64,000 nt of DNA, from positions 159,527,152 to 159,591,151 of the forward strand of contig CM072511.1 in NCBI GenBank assembly GCA_036898135.1, read 5' to 3'. This stretch comes from Oncomelania hupensis. Its lineage: Eukaryota; Mollusca; Gastropoda; Littorinimorpha; Pomatiopsidae. The notes beneath the pieces were generated by a model, which did no database searches, was not told where the DNA came from, and worked only from the letters and a program-made list of their open reading frames with translations. Position numbers and translations under genes: made by a program. The first letter of the stretch is position 1; each line of letters starts with the position of its first letter. Below are positions 41,501-49,239 of the stretch, piece by piece.

Positions 41501-44500
41501 TTTTTTTTTTAAATTAAGTAAATAAATGTATGAAATTATTTTGAGACACTGTGCTCCTACTCCATCAGATGAGAGTATAAACCGAGGTCTAGTCTGTGCA
41601 TGCACGCATTCCATCGCACGGACTTTAAATTAAAGTTCCTGATGCTCATGTCCTAGACCGGTGACTGCTGGCTACACAAATACAGCTAGCATACACTAGG
41701 TCCCTCCTCCCTATTCCTGGTCACTCAGCAGTTTTTATCAATCATTGGCAAGCGGGCGCCTCGGACGACTTGAGTTATATCACGAAGTAGCCATCGATTA
41801 AATAAATTCCCCAACCTTGAAAAAGTGTCTGTGATACAAAACGTTTGCAAATTCCCAACCTCCACAAAATAACAAAAAAAAACAAAAAACAACAAAAAAC
41901 ACACACACAAAATGAAGATGGCATTTTAAGGTATTTGTCTTTCTTCATGTTTTAACTCATGTTCTGTTCCAAAGTTCAAATCAGACCAAAAAGAATTCAG
42001 ACAATTTGTTTGAGATTACATCAATAAAATGAATGTTTGTTGTTGTTGTTGGTGGGTTTTTTTTGTTTTTTTTTTTTGGGGGGGGGGGGGAGGGAGTTTA
42101 ATCAAAAGGAAAAAAAATCGAAAAGGAATGAAAAAAAGAACTGGAAAAAGAGAAAAAAACAAACAAAAAAGACAAGAGAGAAGAATACAATTATCTATTA
42201 AATTAAATCTTTACTACAATCTGCATAACCATAAAACCCAAGGAAAGAAGTGCATTCTAAAATATCAAAGTCAACATCTTTCAAACGATAAGAGCAGAAA
42301 AAAAAGCTGACCCAAAAAGCAGCCAACTACAACAGGATGAAAGAAAACATACAGTTGATGCAACAACAACAACAAAACACACAAAAGATAAACAAACAAA
42401 CAAAAATAATAATAATAAAAAGACTAAGAACAGGCAGTGAAAAAACACCTGAATTTGCGGAAGTGTCTGAAAATGCAAAACAAAATTACACTTAGATCAA
42501 GGGGAAAAAAATCAAGTCTGGTCTAAACTAACAGTTACTAAATCTTAAATGTAAACGCTATTGTAAAAACTGTATGCAATAAAAGGTTTGTGCGCAGCAT
42601 TTTTATTTGTAGCAGAAACTGCTAACTACGATCAACCAATACAGATAATAAATAAAATAACAAATAACACCAGATGGCAAGCCAATTAAATCCAGATGTT
42701 ATCTGGAAATACTACAGACACACAAAAGTATAATAATTAAAGGAATTGGCTAAACTGCTCTTACAACAAAAACGTATGCACTATCGTTACAGTAACAGGT
42801 ATGGCCAAAATGGATGTTAACAATTAAGAAGTAAATAACTATATATAAACTATATATAGCACTACCTGCCAAGAAAAATATCTGCTGCATCTAACTTGGG
42901 ATTCGATTAAAACAAAGGGGAATTACTTTACTCCAGTATTTTTCTGTGTGGATAAGATTATCCAGGGTCACATGAATGTCCATGATCCAAATCCCCTTGA
43001 GCACCAAAGCATCACATGATCCAATATTAATTTTAGTATTACCATCAACAAGCAAAGGAACGTAGGATGCTGAAATGACTCTTACCAGCGGCTGTAAAGG
43101 CATCTCAAAGGTTTTGACGGTGGCTGGGGTCTTGCAGGTTCCACCAGAAACAGAGGAGGTAGTCCTGCTCTTGGCAGACACGGTTCGAGTCTCAGGGGTG
43201 GAGATAGGTCGAGGAGGAATGGTAGGCCCATCCAAAATGCCCTCGTAATGAAGTAATGACAGCGATGTGGCCATTTCTGTGGACACAATGATCGACACAG
43301 TAAGAACACTGAGGGTTTCCTCTGGGTCCTCTGGTTCCCTCCCTCCCTTCAGTAATGGTATTATCTAACATTTCAAAAATAAAATTCAAGTTAGAATTCC
43401 TTCTAATAGCGACTTCCTTTACACCACATGTTTGAGTGATGAACGTTTGTTTGTGGGGTATGTAGGAGTGTCGGTAGCATCTAAGCCTGAATATTAGTTA
43501 CAGATTTCTGCACGTCGAGTCTGATTTAGGAATAGGCTGAGTATAGCATCCAATATTAACATTATTATTGTTATTATTATTACAGTGGAACCTCCGGTAT
43601 CCGGCTCTCTGGTATATGACTCCCTCCGTTATGTGACCTGAAAACTTCTGACGGATTCACTTCCAATAATAAATGACCTCTGGTATGCGACAACCTCGTT
43701 TATGCGACCAGCGACCGTGTCTTAAGCCCTTTATACGACCGTCTTAGGGCAATTTAAAAGAGATATCAGTTAATTTGCTGTCTGTACCTTTCGTTTTTTT
43801 CTCTCATGTTAGTGTACGCCTGCTGTTGTCTGCTATTTCCGGTTCGCAAATAAGGGACATTACTCGCCTACACTGGCTGTCAAAATGGCGTCGCGCAAGA
43901 GGAACGTTTTGAGTTTGGCAGAGAGAATGAAAGTGATTGAAAGAAGTGAAAATGGGGAGAGTTGTTTGTCTATTGCAAGAAGTTTAGACGTTGGGAAGAC
44001 CCAAATTCAGCTCATCATAAAGGATAAGGAATCTGTGAAACTACGATGGGAGAGTGGAGAAAGTGGCGAAAAGGGAAACATCGAAACTGAGAGCTTCTGC
44101 ACTGACAGACTTGGATGAACGCGTCTGGCAGTGGTTCGACTGTTTTCTATTTTTGAAGTTGTGAATAAAAGACAAAGCTAAAAATGAAACATGTTTTACA
44201 GTTTCCTTTGTCAGAGAATACATGCTGGTGAGTGTGAAAATTATGACTACATACCCCTCCGAGCCTGACCCCCCTCCCCCCACCCCACTCCTTGTTTCCG
44301 GTATAAGACCACCTCTATTATAAGACCGTTTTTTCTCAGATTTTGGACGGTCGTATACCGGAGGTTCCACTGTATTATTATTAAATAGCTCTGTTGCAGC
44401 TCAAGAAGCTGGCCAATACAGGATCCAACTCAAGGTGTCCAATTGCTGTTAAACGCCCCAAACAACAGCACAATCCTGGGTGACCAGCTTTATTCCAGGG

Positions 44501-47500
44501 GAAAAAGTTACGAGGATAAGGTCTCTATTCAGGATTATATAACAACAATCCTGATGCTACTTTCTTCATGTGATTATGTAACACTCAATACTGTCAATAG
44601 CAAAACCAGTTTGGAGCCCCTCCTCCAAATGGAAAGAGAAAGAGGTCAACTGTTTCAGTGTTTTGGTGATCCCCAGTACCTGAGATAGGCATCTTGTTCT
44701 TGTCCGGGCCATGCAGTACGACGGCGCGGTGTCGCACAGGCGAAGGGTCAAGGGTCAACTGAGCAGCAGGTGGAATAAGTCCTCTCTCAATCAGACTCAG
44801 GATTCCTTTCCTTGCGTCGTCCTCTGTGATGGGTGGGGGTGCAAGCTAAAACAGAGAAGAAAAATAAACAAATATATATATATATTTAAAAAATGGTCAG
44901 TTGGGAAGCAGTGTTGGGAAAGGGATCAAGTCTCCCTTTATAAGACTCAGGACTCCTTTTCGTACTTCTTGTGAGCGTCCCAAACTTCCCCTAAATTCAC
45001 CCATTTTGGATTCCCAGGCAAAAAGGCGGCTGAAAGGGTCCATAGCATGTTAAACAAGCACTGTAGAAGAAGAGAGGGTTTGCAAGACAAAGTGAGGCCT
45101 GCAGAAACCAGCCTTTTTAGCAAACAATGTCCTGTGGCAAGAAGTACTTGGAGAGAATCTCCCTACCAGGCTGGGCTGACAGTACTACCCGACTTGTATA
45201 CCAAGAAGAAAACTTCCACTTTGCAAAAAGGGTGAAATTGCCCACAACCCAACATCAATGTTTGCTGACCTGAGGGTCCACTCGGTTGGCCTTGGGCAAG
45301 ACAGTGAGATGGTCCACCGTGCCTCCTGTGATGGGTTTCAGTGGAAGCTGCAATGCAGACATATGAATGAATGAACATATATGTTTAATGTCTACACCCT
45401 CCATTAGCGATAGGACAGACGGGGATAACCATCCCAGGGAACAAGGGGTAGGGACCTAAATCAACACTGAACCACCAGAGCAATCATACAGCTAAAATGG
45501 ACAGTGAAAAATGTCAATTTTTTATTTCGCCCAACATGGAATATGAGCCTGGGCCATCGGCGTGCCAGGCAACCGCTCTACCACTTGAGCTATGGCAGGG
45601 GGCAGACTTATACCATCATCAATCCATCAAACAATCAATCCATCAACCACTTACAGGGTTAAAGGTCAAACTGGGCACACAAAAGCAACCACAGACAATG
45701 GAATACAAGACCACAATGTCAATGATGGCTGCTAGGGCATTGAGGCTATATGAATACAACAAGTTATTATCTCAATGAGAAATCACATCTTCATCTCTCA
45801 GATTTTGTCAGCCTTGGGTACCTAAATTGTTCATGGGCTACCATTTTAAGGGTAGAGTATACACAGAGTTTTGAAATAATTTATAACTGCCTACTGGGCA
45901 ACTTACCTAGTTTCAAACACAGCATCATATCCATTGGGCTCCAAAGATAACATTTACAAATGTTAACATCTAAGGTGGAATTTTGTCTGTACCTGTGCTG
46001 AAATCATTGGCCAGCTCTGAACGAATGACAGAGTAAGAAAAAAAAAATAAATGGTTCAATTTAGTTATAGAAATACAGTAATCTCTCAAGCCTGACGAAG
46101 TAAGCTATACCTATATTTACGATTGATAAGTTCTGCTCACCTTGGCAGGTTTGCGTTCATTGATAAGAGGCAGCTGGATACCAAAGTTCTCTCTCATCAC
46201 CGGCCTGTTCTGCGGGTTCTGGGGGTTGAAGATGGCTCGCAGGGTGTAATGCTGGTGGTGCTGAAACATGAACCATTGACCATTCTCATCAATATTAGCA
46301 GAACAAAATCTCTGGCAACATCTGTAGACCGGCAAACAATCATCAATTTTTTTAATTAATTGTTCTGCAAGACGCAGTGGCACAGCAGTGTGGTGGTTTG
46401 GGCACAGGTTAGCAATGCTTGATGTTAAAGCAACGTCGGGAAGGGTTAGTACTTGGATGGCTGACCATGCTTGAAAGACAACCACCAAACCACAACACGC
46501 AAAACACATTTAAACCCCAGTAATCCAGCTGTGAATCTGGATCTGTGTAGAACCAGGGGAAGGTAAAGCAGCAAGGGAGAGAAGATAGGCTGCACCCTCA
46601 TTAAGCTGGCCTAGAGAAAAGGATGGTCCCAAACCTTTTAATCCCCAGTAACTGAAAGGTATGGAGACACGTTCACCTTCATTTTTCTCTGCAAGACAAG
46701 TGCTTCTTGTTCAATACTACAGTTAGATTTTTTTTTTTAGTTTTAAATATTTAGAAAGAAAGTGGGGTCTGAGCGATAGGGCTATTAAAAGCCTAGTATG
46801 ATGGGAAATAAATACCTTTTGTCCAGGAGAGAGACCTTTGATTTGTTGTTTTCTGGATGGCAGTTTGACTCCTGGGGGTTGGGGTTGCCTGTGCATCACA
46901 CAAACATCAAAATCGTGATAAATAAAACATCAACGGTATCAAAAGCTTTCTTGGATCACTGGCATGTTTGAAGTAAAGGGAATGCACTCTAAAGGAACTT
47001 AAAAACTGGAAAAGAAGGACTGTGATCACAGCCCTTGTGAACATTTTTTGAATAATTTTGCATAATTTCTCAAATCTTCTCCACTGCAAAGACCTATTCC
47101 ACCAAGCAAAAAACTGATTGAGGGCAGTGTTACAATATGAGTATAAGCGGCTAATATCCATTTTACCACAACAAGTTCAGAGGGGCAGAAAACTAACACA
47201 AACCTCATCATGTAGGAAGGCTTGTTGTAGCTGGAAGTGCCATGAAGGTCAACTGTGGTTTCCATGATGTAGCCATCTTCACGCATGTGATCCGACAGTG
47301 GTATTGTCTGTACCTTGGCGTTCAGCCTGTTCACAACCTCCTCCGTTTTCCTCTGTAAGAGGAAACAACAATCATGATAAAAATATATGAAAAAAAAGAA
47401 AGAAAAAAATTGCTGTCTAAAAGCATATCATTAACTGTTGATCTTGCAGTAGAAGTCATTGTTTGTTTAACTCAGTAATGTGTTCCAATGTGTTCAGTCT

Positions 47501-49039
47501 CCATTCTTCTTCATTCAAAGACATTCTCCGCCTAAAAATTATGAAAGCATTTTTAAACATCTGACAGGCTGGTAAGGACATCTTTGTACACAACAATTAA
47601 AACAAAATAATAATATTTTATCAATGTAATCAATTAACTACAGTGAATAAAATCACAGACTTGTAATCCTTCTTCCGTCTTGGCAAGGGCACTTTCGAAG
47701 TCTGACATACTGATCTGACCATCTTTGCCCATGAAACGCTCCCGCAGCTGTCGCAAATCTTCTTGCACCTGAAACAAAGCAGATAACGAAATTGTTTTAT
47801 ATAATAATACAAAAGTATGGTGCAAGAAGGTAGAAGTAGGGAGACAGAAAAAGAGGTGGGAGGACAACATTCAAGAATGGACTGGCTTGACACCGAGTGA
47901 AACCATGAGGTTTGCTAAGGACAGAAAAAGATGGAGTACGCTGGTTTAACAATCATCTGTGGTGTCCCAATGACTTTTGAGTTACGGGATAGGATAGGAT
48001 AGGATAGGATTTATATAGCGCTTTTTCCTAATGACATATCAGTTCAAAGCACAGGACTATACTTTTTATACATGCACAAAGGTGCTGTATAAACAAACAC
48101 TTGTTCCCCAAATGTGAGAATTTTTTTTAAAGTTTGCAGACAACCCCAAAACTTGTCGATCAACTGGTGACCTTTAATCTCACTCATCTCTCCCATTTGA
48201 CATAGCTGACGATACTTTGGACAAGTGAAAATTATGTAGCCAGCAGATAAACTTTAGTTTCCTTTTTATATATATTGAGCAAATAAATGTATATATAATT
48301 ATGAATATATACTGGTGCATTCATTCCCTGGTCTATTATAAAACAGGATGTATATTGTTAATGTCTGCAAACCACAATATATTCTACAACGTCAGGTCAA
48401 ACTTGAAGTAAAACTTTTTTACTTCTTTAAAACTTCTTTATTAAACATTTATATAAATGTGCTACTATTGGAAACAAATTATATATATTTTGCAGCAGTT
48501 GAGGACTGTGCCCAATCTTTTGATTAGTCTTCAAGCTCTTATGCCTTTGATACCATTAGGCAGATGAGGCCTATCAAGGCCTTTTGATTTATTGCATGGA
48601 CAAGTGGCAATTTGCCACTGCATACTAGCTAACATATAATAGATTCCATTAGCCTACTTTATCCAGCTACAGACCCAAGCACTTTTTCCCACTGACACAG
48701 GTTAATCTGACGGGTCTTTTTTATTTATAGATATTGGTTTGAATTACTCAATTAGTCAATTTAGTGCAATACAGTCAAAGCACATTAAATGTATAACTTT
48801 ACGTATCCCTATGACAAAAGGTTGTAAGATTTTGCAAAATTTCATGCGCAAATACGGCATTTAAGTAGTACGCATTTAAAATATAATAACACATCTAAAA
48901 CACAAATAATTTATTTAAATGTACAATACAGACGGCAGCCATTTTCCATGATCATAAAAGGAACTTTCTCATAAGCATTCAAAATTACTTTGACAAGAAT
49001 TTGCCCCACATCTTCGGGGCGGGTTTCTATTTCCGTCAT
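20898..49039 (-). CDS. IQCH: IQ motif-containing protein H, 23 exons
   Basis: Spliced gene; exons from 5' to 3' are 49039-48989, 47768-47661, 47352-47204, 46888-46816, 46260-46141, 45347-45270, 44845-44680, 43276-43086, 38249-38116, 37644-37567, 36969-36861, 35999-35772, 34705-34555, 34038-33863, 31440-31168, 29907-29719, 26805-26685, 26037-25763, 25300-25118, 24336-24211, 22219-22158, 21659-21551 and 20996-20898. All junctions are AG/GT, every phase matches, and the total is 3249 nt (1082 residues plus stop); human IQCH is about 1027. The start ([17 protein letters not shown]) has A at -3. One IQ motif lies near residues 436-446; the C-terminal half (about 600-1050) is the ATP-grasp-like region typical of the family; the last exon is acidic ([13 protein letters not shown]). 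Family knowledge: IQCH binds calmodulin and is needed for sperm development in mouse. The exon 2 donor (GTCTGT) is weak, and an 18-nt microexon may lie between exons 8 and 9. Assignment rests on recognition of family motifs, not on a search. Confidence 0.9.
21028..21309 (+). mobile_element. LINE-G 3' fragment with GGATA tail, in the last IQCH intron
   Basis: Encodes [20 protein letters not shown] and [14 protein letters not shown], then a GGATA tail near 21275. Inserted antisense to IQCH between exons 22 and 23. Confidence 0.75.
22440..22625 (-). mobile_element. S1 SINE fragment
   Basis: Contains the S1 3' region (CCAGCTCAAGAGCTGCTCAA, CACCGCCTGAGGTGCCCA). The remainder is truncated or diverged. 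Confidence 0.5.
22660..23345. repeat. About 76-bp tandem repeat in IQCH intron
   Basis: Units contain AATGCCTCATCGTAAACAAG, then TAAACATAAGATAGGACACA, then runs of ACACA/ATACA of varying length; roughly eight units. It lies between IQCH exons 21 and 20. Confidence 0.85.
24340..24730. repeat. Degenerate 48-bp tandem repeat beside IQCH exon 20
   Basis: About eight diverged units of type GCATGACTAACACGCTATCT plus TCAATAAAT endings. The array starts within about 15 bp of the exon 20 acceptor, so it occupies the branch-point and polypyrimidine region of the intron. Confidence 0.75.
25430..25690 (+). mobile_element. S1 SINE fragment, plus-oriented
   Basis: Shares GATGAGAGTATAAACCAAGG and the later TAAGCACTAGGTC segment with the full S1 copy at 41395. 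The head is degraded. Confidence 0.5.
25763..26037 (-). CDS. IQCH: IQCH exon 18, ATP-grasp-like C-terminal region
   Basis: Second-longest exon (275 nt, after the 273-nt exon 15 in position and slightly longer). It starts GGVIEACPP and contains [20 protein letters not shown] and later [12 protein letters not shown]. The arrangement of a glycine-rich strand followed by acidic IEPNG and IDFVTF strands resembles the metal and nucleotide-binding strands of ATP-grasp folds. Whether nucleotide is bound is not known from sequence alone. Confidence 0.85.
27107..27365 (-). mobile_element. 5S rRNA-derived SINE
   Basis: On the minus strand the head reads TTAAGCAATGTCGGGACGGG then TTAGTGCTTGGATGGGTAAC, matching the internal promoter of 5S rRNA (box A, intermediate element, box C). 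The body is shared with the plus-strand copy at 46370. The tail is a short GGTAA/TTACC repeat. Confidence 0.75.
27637..28099. repeat. About 180-bp tandem repeat, three units
   Basis: Three copies of a unit holding TCTTAGCTTCTCTGTAACT, TGTTACAGTGTTAGCTGTCC and AGCACTCAGATCACCCTC; the middle unit lacks an internal 50-60 bp. Located in the intron between IQCH exons 17 and 16. Confidence 0.75.
28130..29375 (-). mobile_element. S1 SINE with tandemly expanded tRNA-like head
   Basis: Minus-oriented S1. The body (28130-28445) is followed by box B (complement of GGTTTGAACC, about 28490), the 44-bp array (28499-29340), then the box A-like TTAGCTCAGTGGT near 29350. In the complete S1 copy at 41395 the same inter-box segment is single copy, so the array arose inside the SINE head. 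Confidence 0.75.
28499..29340. repeat. 44-bp palindrome-bearing minisatellite, about 19 units
   Basis: Each unit contains the perfect palindrome CTGCCTGTACAGGCAG followed by CAATGTTATTGCCTGACATT. Units differ at a few positions (CAAG/CCAG, GTGC/GTAC, TTAT/TTAC) and one is short. Located in the intron between IQCH exons 17 and 16. Confidence 0.95.
30405..30670 (+). mobile_element. S5 tRNA-headed SINE
   Basis: Head GACAGAGTGCTTGCCTGGCA and box B-like GGTTCGGTTGT, then a body ending CCAATGGTGGGTATGACCG. Inverted relatives lie at 39580-39740 and 45385-45602. Confidence 0.55.
30810..30966. repeat. 22-bp tandem repeat, seven units
   Basis: Unit AGCAATAAATAACTAAGTAC plus CT, nearly perfect. It sits directly upstream of an S2 fragment. 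Confidence 0.92.
30967..31150 (+). mobile_element. S2 SINE fragment adjoining IQCH exon 15
   Basis: Contains the S2 body (GGGTTTCTCTGAGTACTCC; CTTCAATAATGGCATTGGAT) and the 3' end (GATAGCACCCTGTCTTATT). It ends about 17 bp from the exon 15 donor, so intronic sequence immediately after the exon is transposon-derived. Confidence 0.6.
31622..32283. mobile_element. piggyBac-like MITE with TTAA duplication
   Basis: TTAA at 31618-31621 and 32284-32287 flank inverted ends CTCTTTGCCTGCC and GGCAGGCAAAGAG (exact 13-bp match). Near the left end the 18-bp perfect palindrome TCGACGATATATCGTCGA occurs twice (about 31637 and 31678). There is no transposase frame, so it is non-autonomous. It lies in the IQCH intron between exons 15 and 14. 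Confidence 0.75.
32471..33455 (+). mobile_element. R1 element interrupted by LINE-G
   Basis: R1 sequence at 32471-32786 resumes at 33225-33455 after the LINE insertion. The TATA-like motif is mutated (CAGTAAAAATAG). Confidence 0.7.
32787..33224 (-). mobile_element. LINE-G copy with 9-bp target duplication
   Basis: The minus-oriented LINE end begins with its TATCC tail and is flanked by ATATTTTAT at 32778-32786 and 33225-33233. It is the clearest dated insertion of this LINE, younger than the R1 copy it interrupts. Confidence 0.8.
34122..34520. mobile_element. M1 mariner-like MITE, right end degraded
   Basis: Left end GGGTGGTTGAAAAGTAACTC and the shared internal TACTGTGATCCTTACAATGG; the right inverted end is diverged. 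This end sequence resembles those of mariner-like elements. Confidence 0.6.
34767..35283 (-). mobile_element. R1 element, 5' end cut by S2
   Basis: Minus-oriented R1 with an ATTAC tail near 34767. It ends at AAAGCACTAA where the S2 head begins, so the first 60 bp or so are missing. Confidence 0.7.
35284..35655 (+). mobile_element. S2 SINE, near full length
   Basis: Box A-like TAGCTCAGTGGACAGTGATC, a degraded box B, the S2 body and an ATT tail. Located between IQCH exons 13 and 12. Confidence 0.7.
35772..35999 (-). CDS. IQCH: IQCH exon 12, carrying the IQ calmodulin-binding motif
   Basis: Encodes 76 residues in phase 0 at both ends (donor GTAAGG). The segment [14 protein letters not shown] fits the IQ consensus IQxxxRxxxxR, expected to bind calmodulin or a related light chain. 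The stretch that follows is rich in Lys, Arg and Gln and probably helical. A single IQ motif is normal for the family. Confidence 0.88.
37267..37350 (-). mobile_element. LINE-G extreme 3' end
   Basis: Only about 85 bp remain: TATCC tail plus the last coding bases (complement of the ACGATCATCTGTGGTGCCCC region). Shows strong 5' truncation. Confidence 0.65.
38950..39498 (-). mobile_element. R1 element, full length, with GATT tail
   Basis: Begins with five GATT units and ends with the complement of the TATA-like start (ACTATTTATACTGAAA). Located just before IQCH exon 9 in the large intron 8. Confidence 0.72.
39580..39740 (-). mobile_element. S5 SINE
   Basis: Shares GGGACC..AACACTGAACCA and the region ending TCAATGCCCTACC with the 45385 copy. 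Confidence 0.45.
39943..40168. repeat. About 113-bp tandem duplication
   Basis: Two near-identical copies each running from TTTGAAAATACTGGAGAAGA to AGCTATATGAACATCAGTGC; differences are a few substitutions and a 5-bp indel. Confidence 0.85.
40414..41210. mobile_element. M1 MITE interrupted by LINE-G
   Basis: Inverted ends GGTGGTTGAAAGGTAAATCC and the opposing ACTTTTCAACCACCC bracket the copy; LINE-G occupies 40611-41016 in its middle. Confidence 0.65.
40611..41016 (+). mobile_element. LINE-G 3' fragment
   Basis: Encodes [29 protein letters not shown] and [20 protein letters not shown] before a GGATA tail. It is the best-preserved C-terminus of this LINE in the window and is antisense to IQCH. 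Confidence 0.75.
41395..41765 (+). mobile_element. S1 tRNA-headed SINE, full-length reference copy
   Basis: Box A-like TTGGCTCAGTGGTATACAC, a single inter-box segment TGTCAGGTGGTAACATTGCA, and box B GGGTTCAAACCC. The body carries GATGAGAGTATAAACCGAGG and AGCATACACTAGGTC, ending near 41765 with the complement of the AGCGGGCGCCTC region. Confidence 0.7.
42449..42466 (-). other. IQCH: Possible 18-nt IQCH microexon
   Basis: In the long intron between exons 8 and 9, a short segment encoding TLPQIQ is flanked by a polypyrimidine-AG acceptor (CATTTTCAG) and a GT donor (GTGTTT). It is 18 nt and in phase 0 on both sides, so it could be included without changing frame. The donor is weak and six residues cannot be aligned with confidence, so chance is a real alternative. 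Confidence 0.25.
43303..43582 (+). mobile_element. S2 SINE, 5' truncated
   Basis: S2 body from the ACTGAGGGTTTCCTCTGGG segment, with an ATT tail that is split by the Tigger remnant (tail resumes at 44373). It starts about 27 bp upstream of the IQCH exon 8 acceptor. Confidence 0.65.
43583..44372 (+). mobile_element. Tigger/pogo transposon, internally deleted
   Basis: Terminal inverted repeats CAGTGGAACCTCCGGTAT and ATACCGGAGGTTCCACTG are flanked by TA. A 77-codon frame from 43885 ([20 protein letters not shown], then [14 protein letters not shown]) is the N-terminal CENP-B/Tigger helix-turn-helix. [13 protein letters not shown] follows in another frame, after which the catalytic DDE region is absent. 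Confidence 0.85.
44385..44510 (-). mobile_element. S1 SINE fragment
   Basis: Short match to the S1 3' region (GCTCAAGAAGCTGGCCAATA) directly after the split S2 tail. Confidence 0.4.
45385..45602 (-). mobile_element. S5 tRNA-headed SINE
   Basis: On the minus strand the head reads CCATAGCTCAAGTGGTAGAG then CGGTTGCCTGGCACGCCGAT. The body matches the 30405 copy in inverse orientation. Stems do not pair as a functional tRNA. Confidence 0.6.
46370..46640 (+). mobile_element. 5S rRNA-derived SINE
   Basis: Contains TTAAAGCAACGTCGGGAAGG followed by GTTAGTACTTGGATGGCTGA, an evident 5S rRNA internal promoter, then a body ending CACCCTCATTAAGCTGGCCT shared with the 27107-27365 copy. Located between IQCH exons 5 and 4, antisense to the gene. 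Confidence 0.8.
47816..48018 (+). mobile_element. LINE-G 3' fragment with GGATA tail
   Basis: Retains [22 protein letters not shown] coding sequence and four GGATA units. It directly precedes a TTTATATAGCGC repeat end. Confidence 0.7.
48989..49039 (-). CDS. IQCH: IQCH exon 1 (start codon exon)
   Basis: Encodes 17 residues ending GQILVK, spliced in phase 0 to exon 2, which begins VQEDLRQL. The joined ILVKVQEDL is the conserved N-terminal signature of the family. The donor is GTAATT. It is too short to show as an open frame on its own and was found by extending upstream from exon 2. The 5' UTR would run into the shared promoter above 49039. Confidence 0.8.
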
Positions 49040-49239
49040 GCTCAAGGCTGGCGGGCCTGCGTGCGACCAAAGCTAGGGATAAAAATGGAGGTAAAATACG
49101 CCCGCTGTGAAGAGTAATCCAACAAAGTTCAGTCAATCTATATCCATCACTGTTGATTTGCACAGGACACCGCCATGACGTTCCTCGGCAACAAATAAAA
49201 CAACAGAAAGTGATGACGTACTTTACACAAGTTTTAAAG
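49040..49239. promoter_or_regulatory. Bidirectional IQCH/AAGAB promoter
   Basis: The 200 bp between the two start codons must hold both core promoters and both 5' UTRs. No TATA box is placed convincingly for either gene. Two CRE-like TGACGT cores occur at 49176-49181 and 49214-49219. GTTCCTCGGCAAC at 49180-49192 has a perfect right half-site (GGCAAC) and a degraded left half-site of an RFX X-box. CRE and RFX sites are known controls of testis and ciliary genes; their use here is inferred. Confidence 0.7.
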
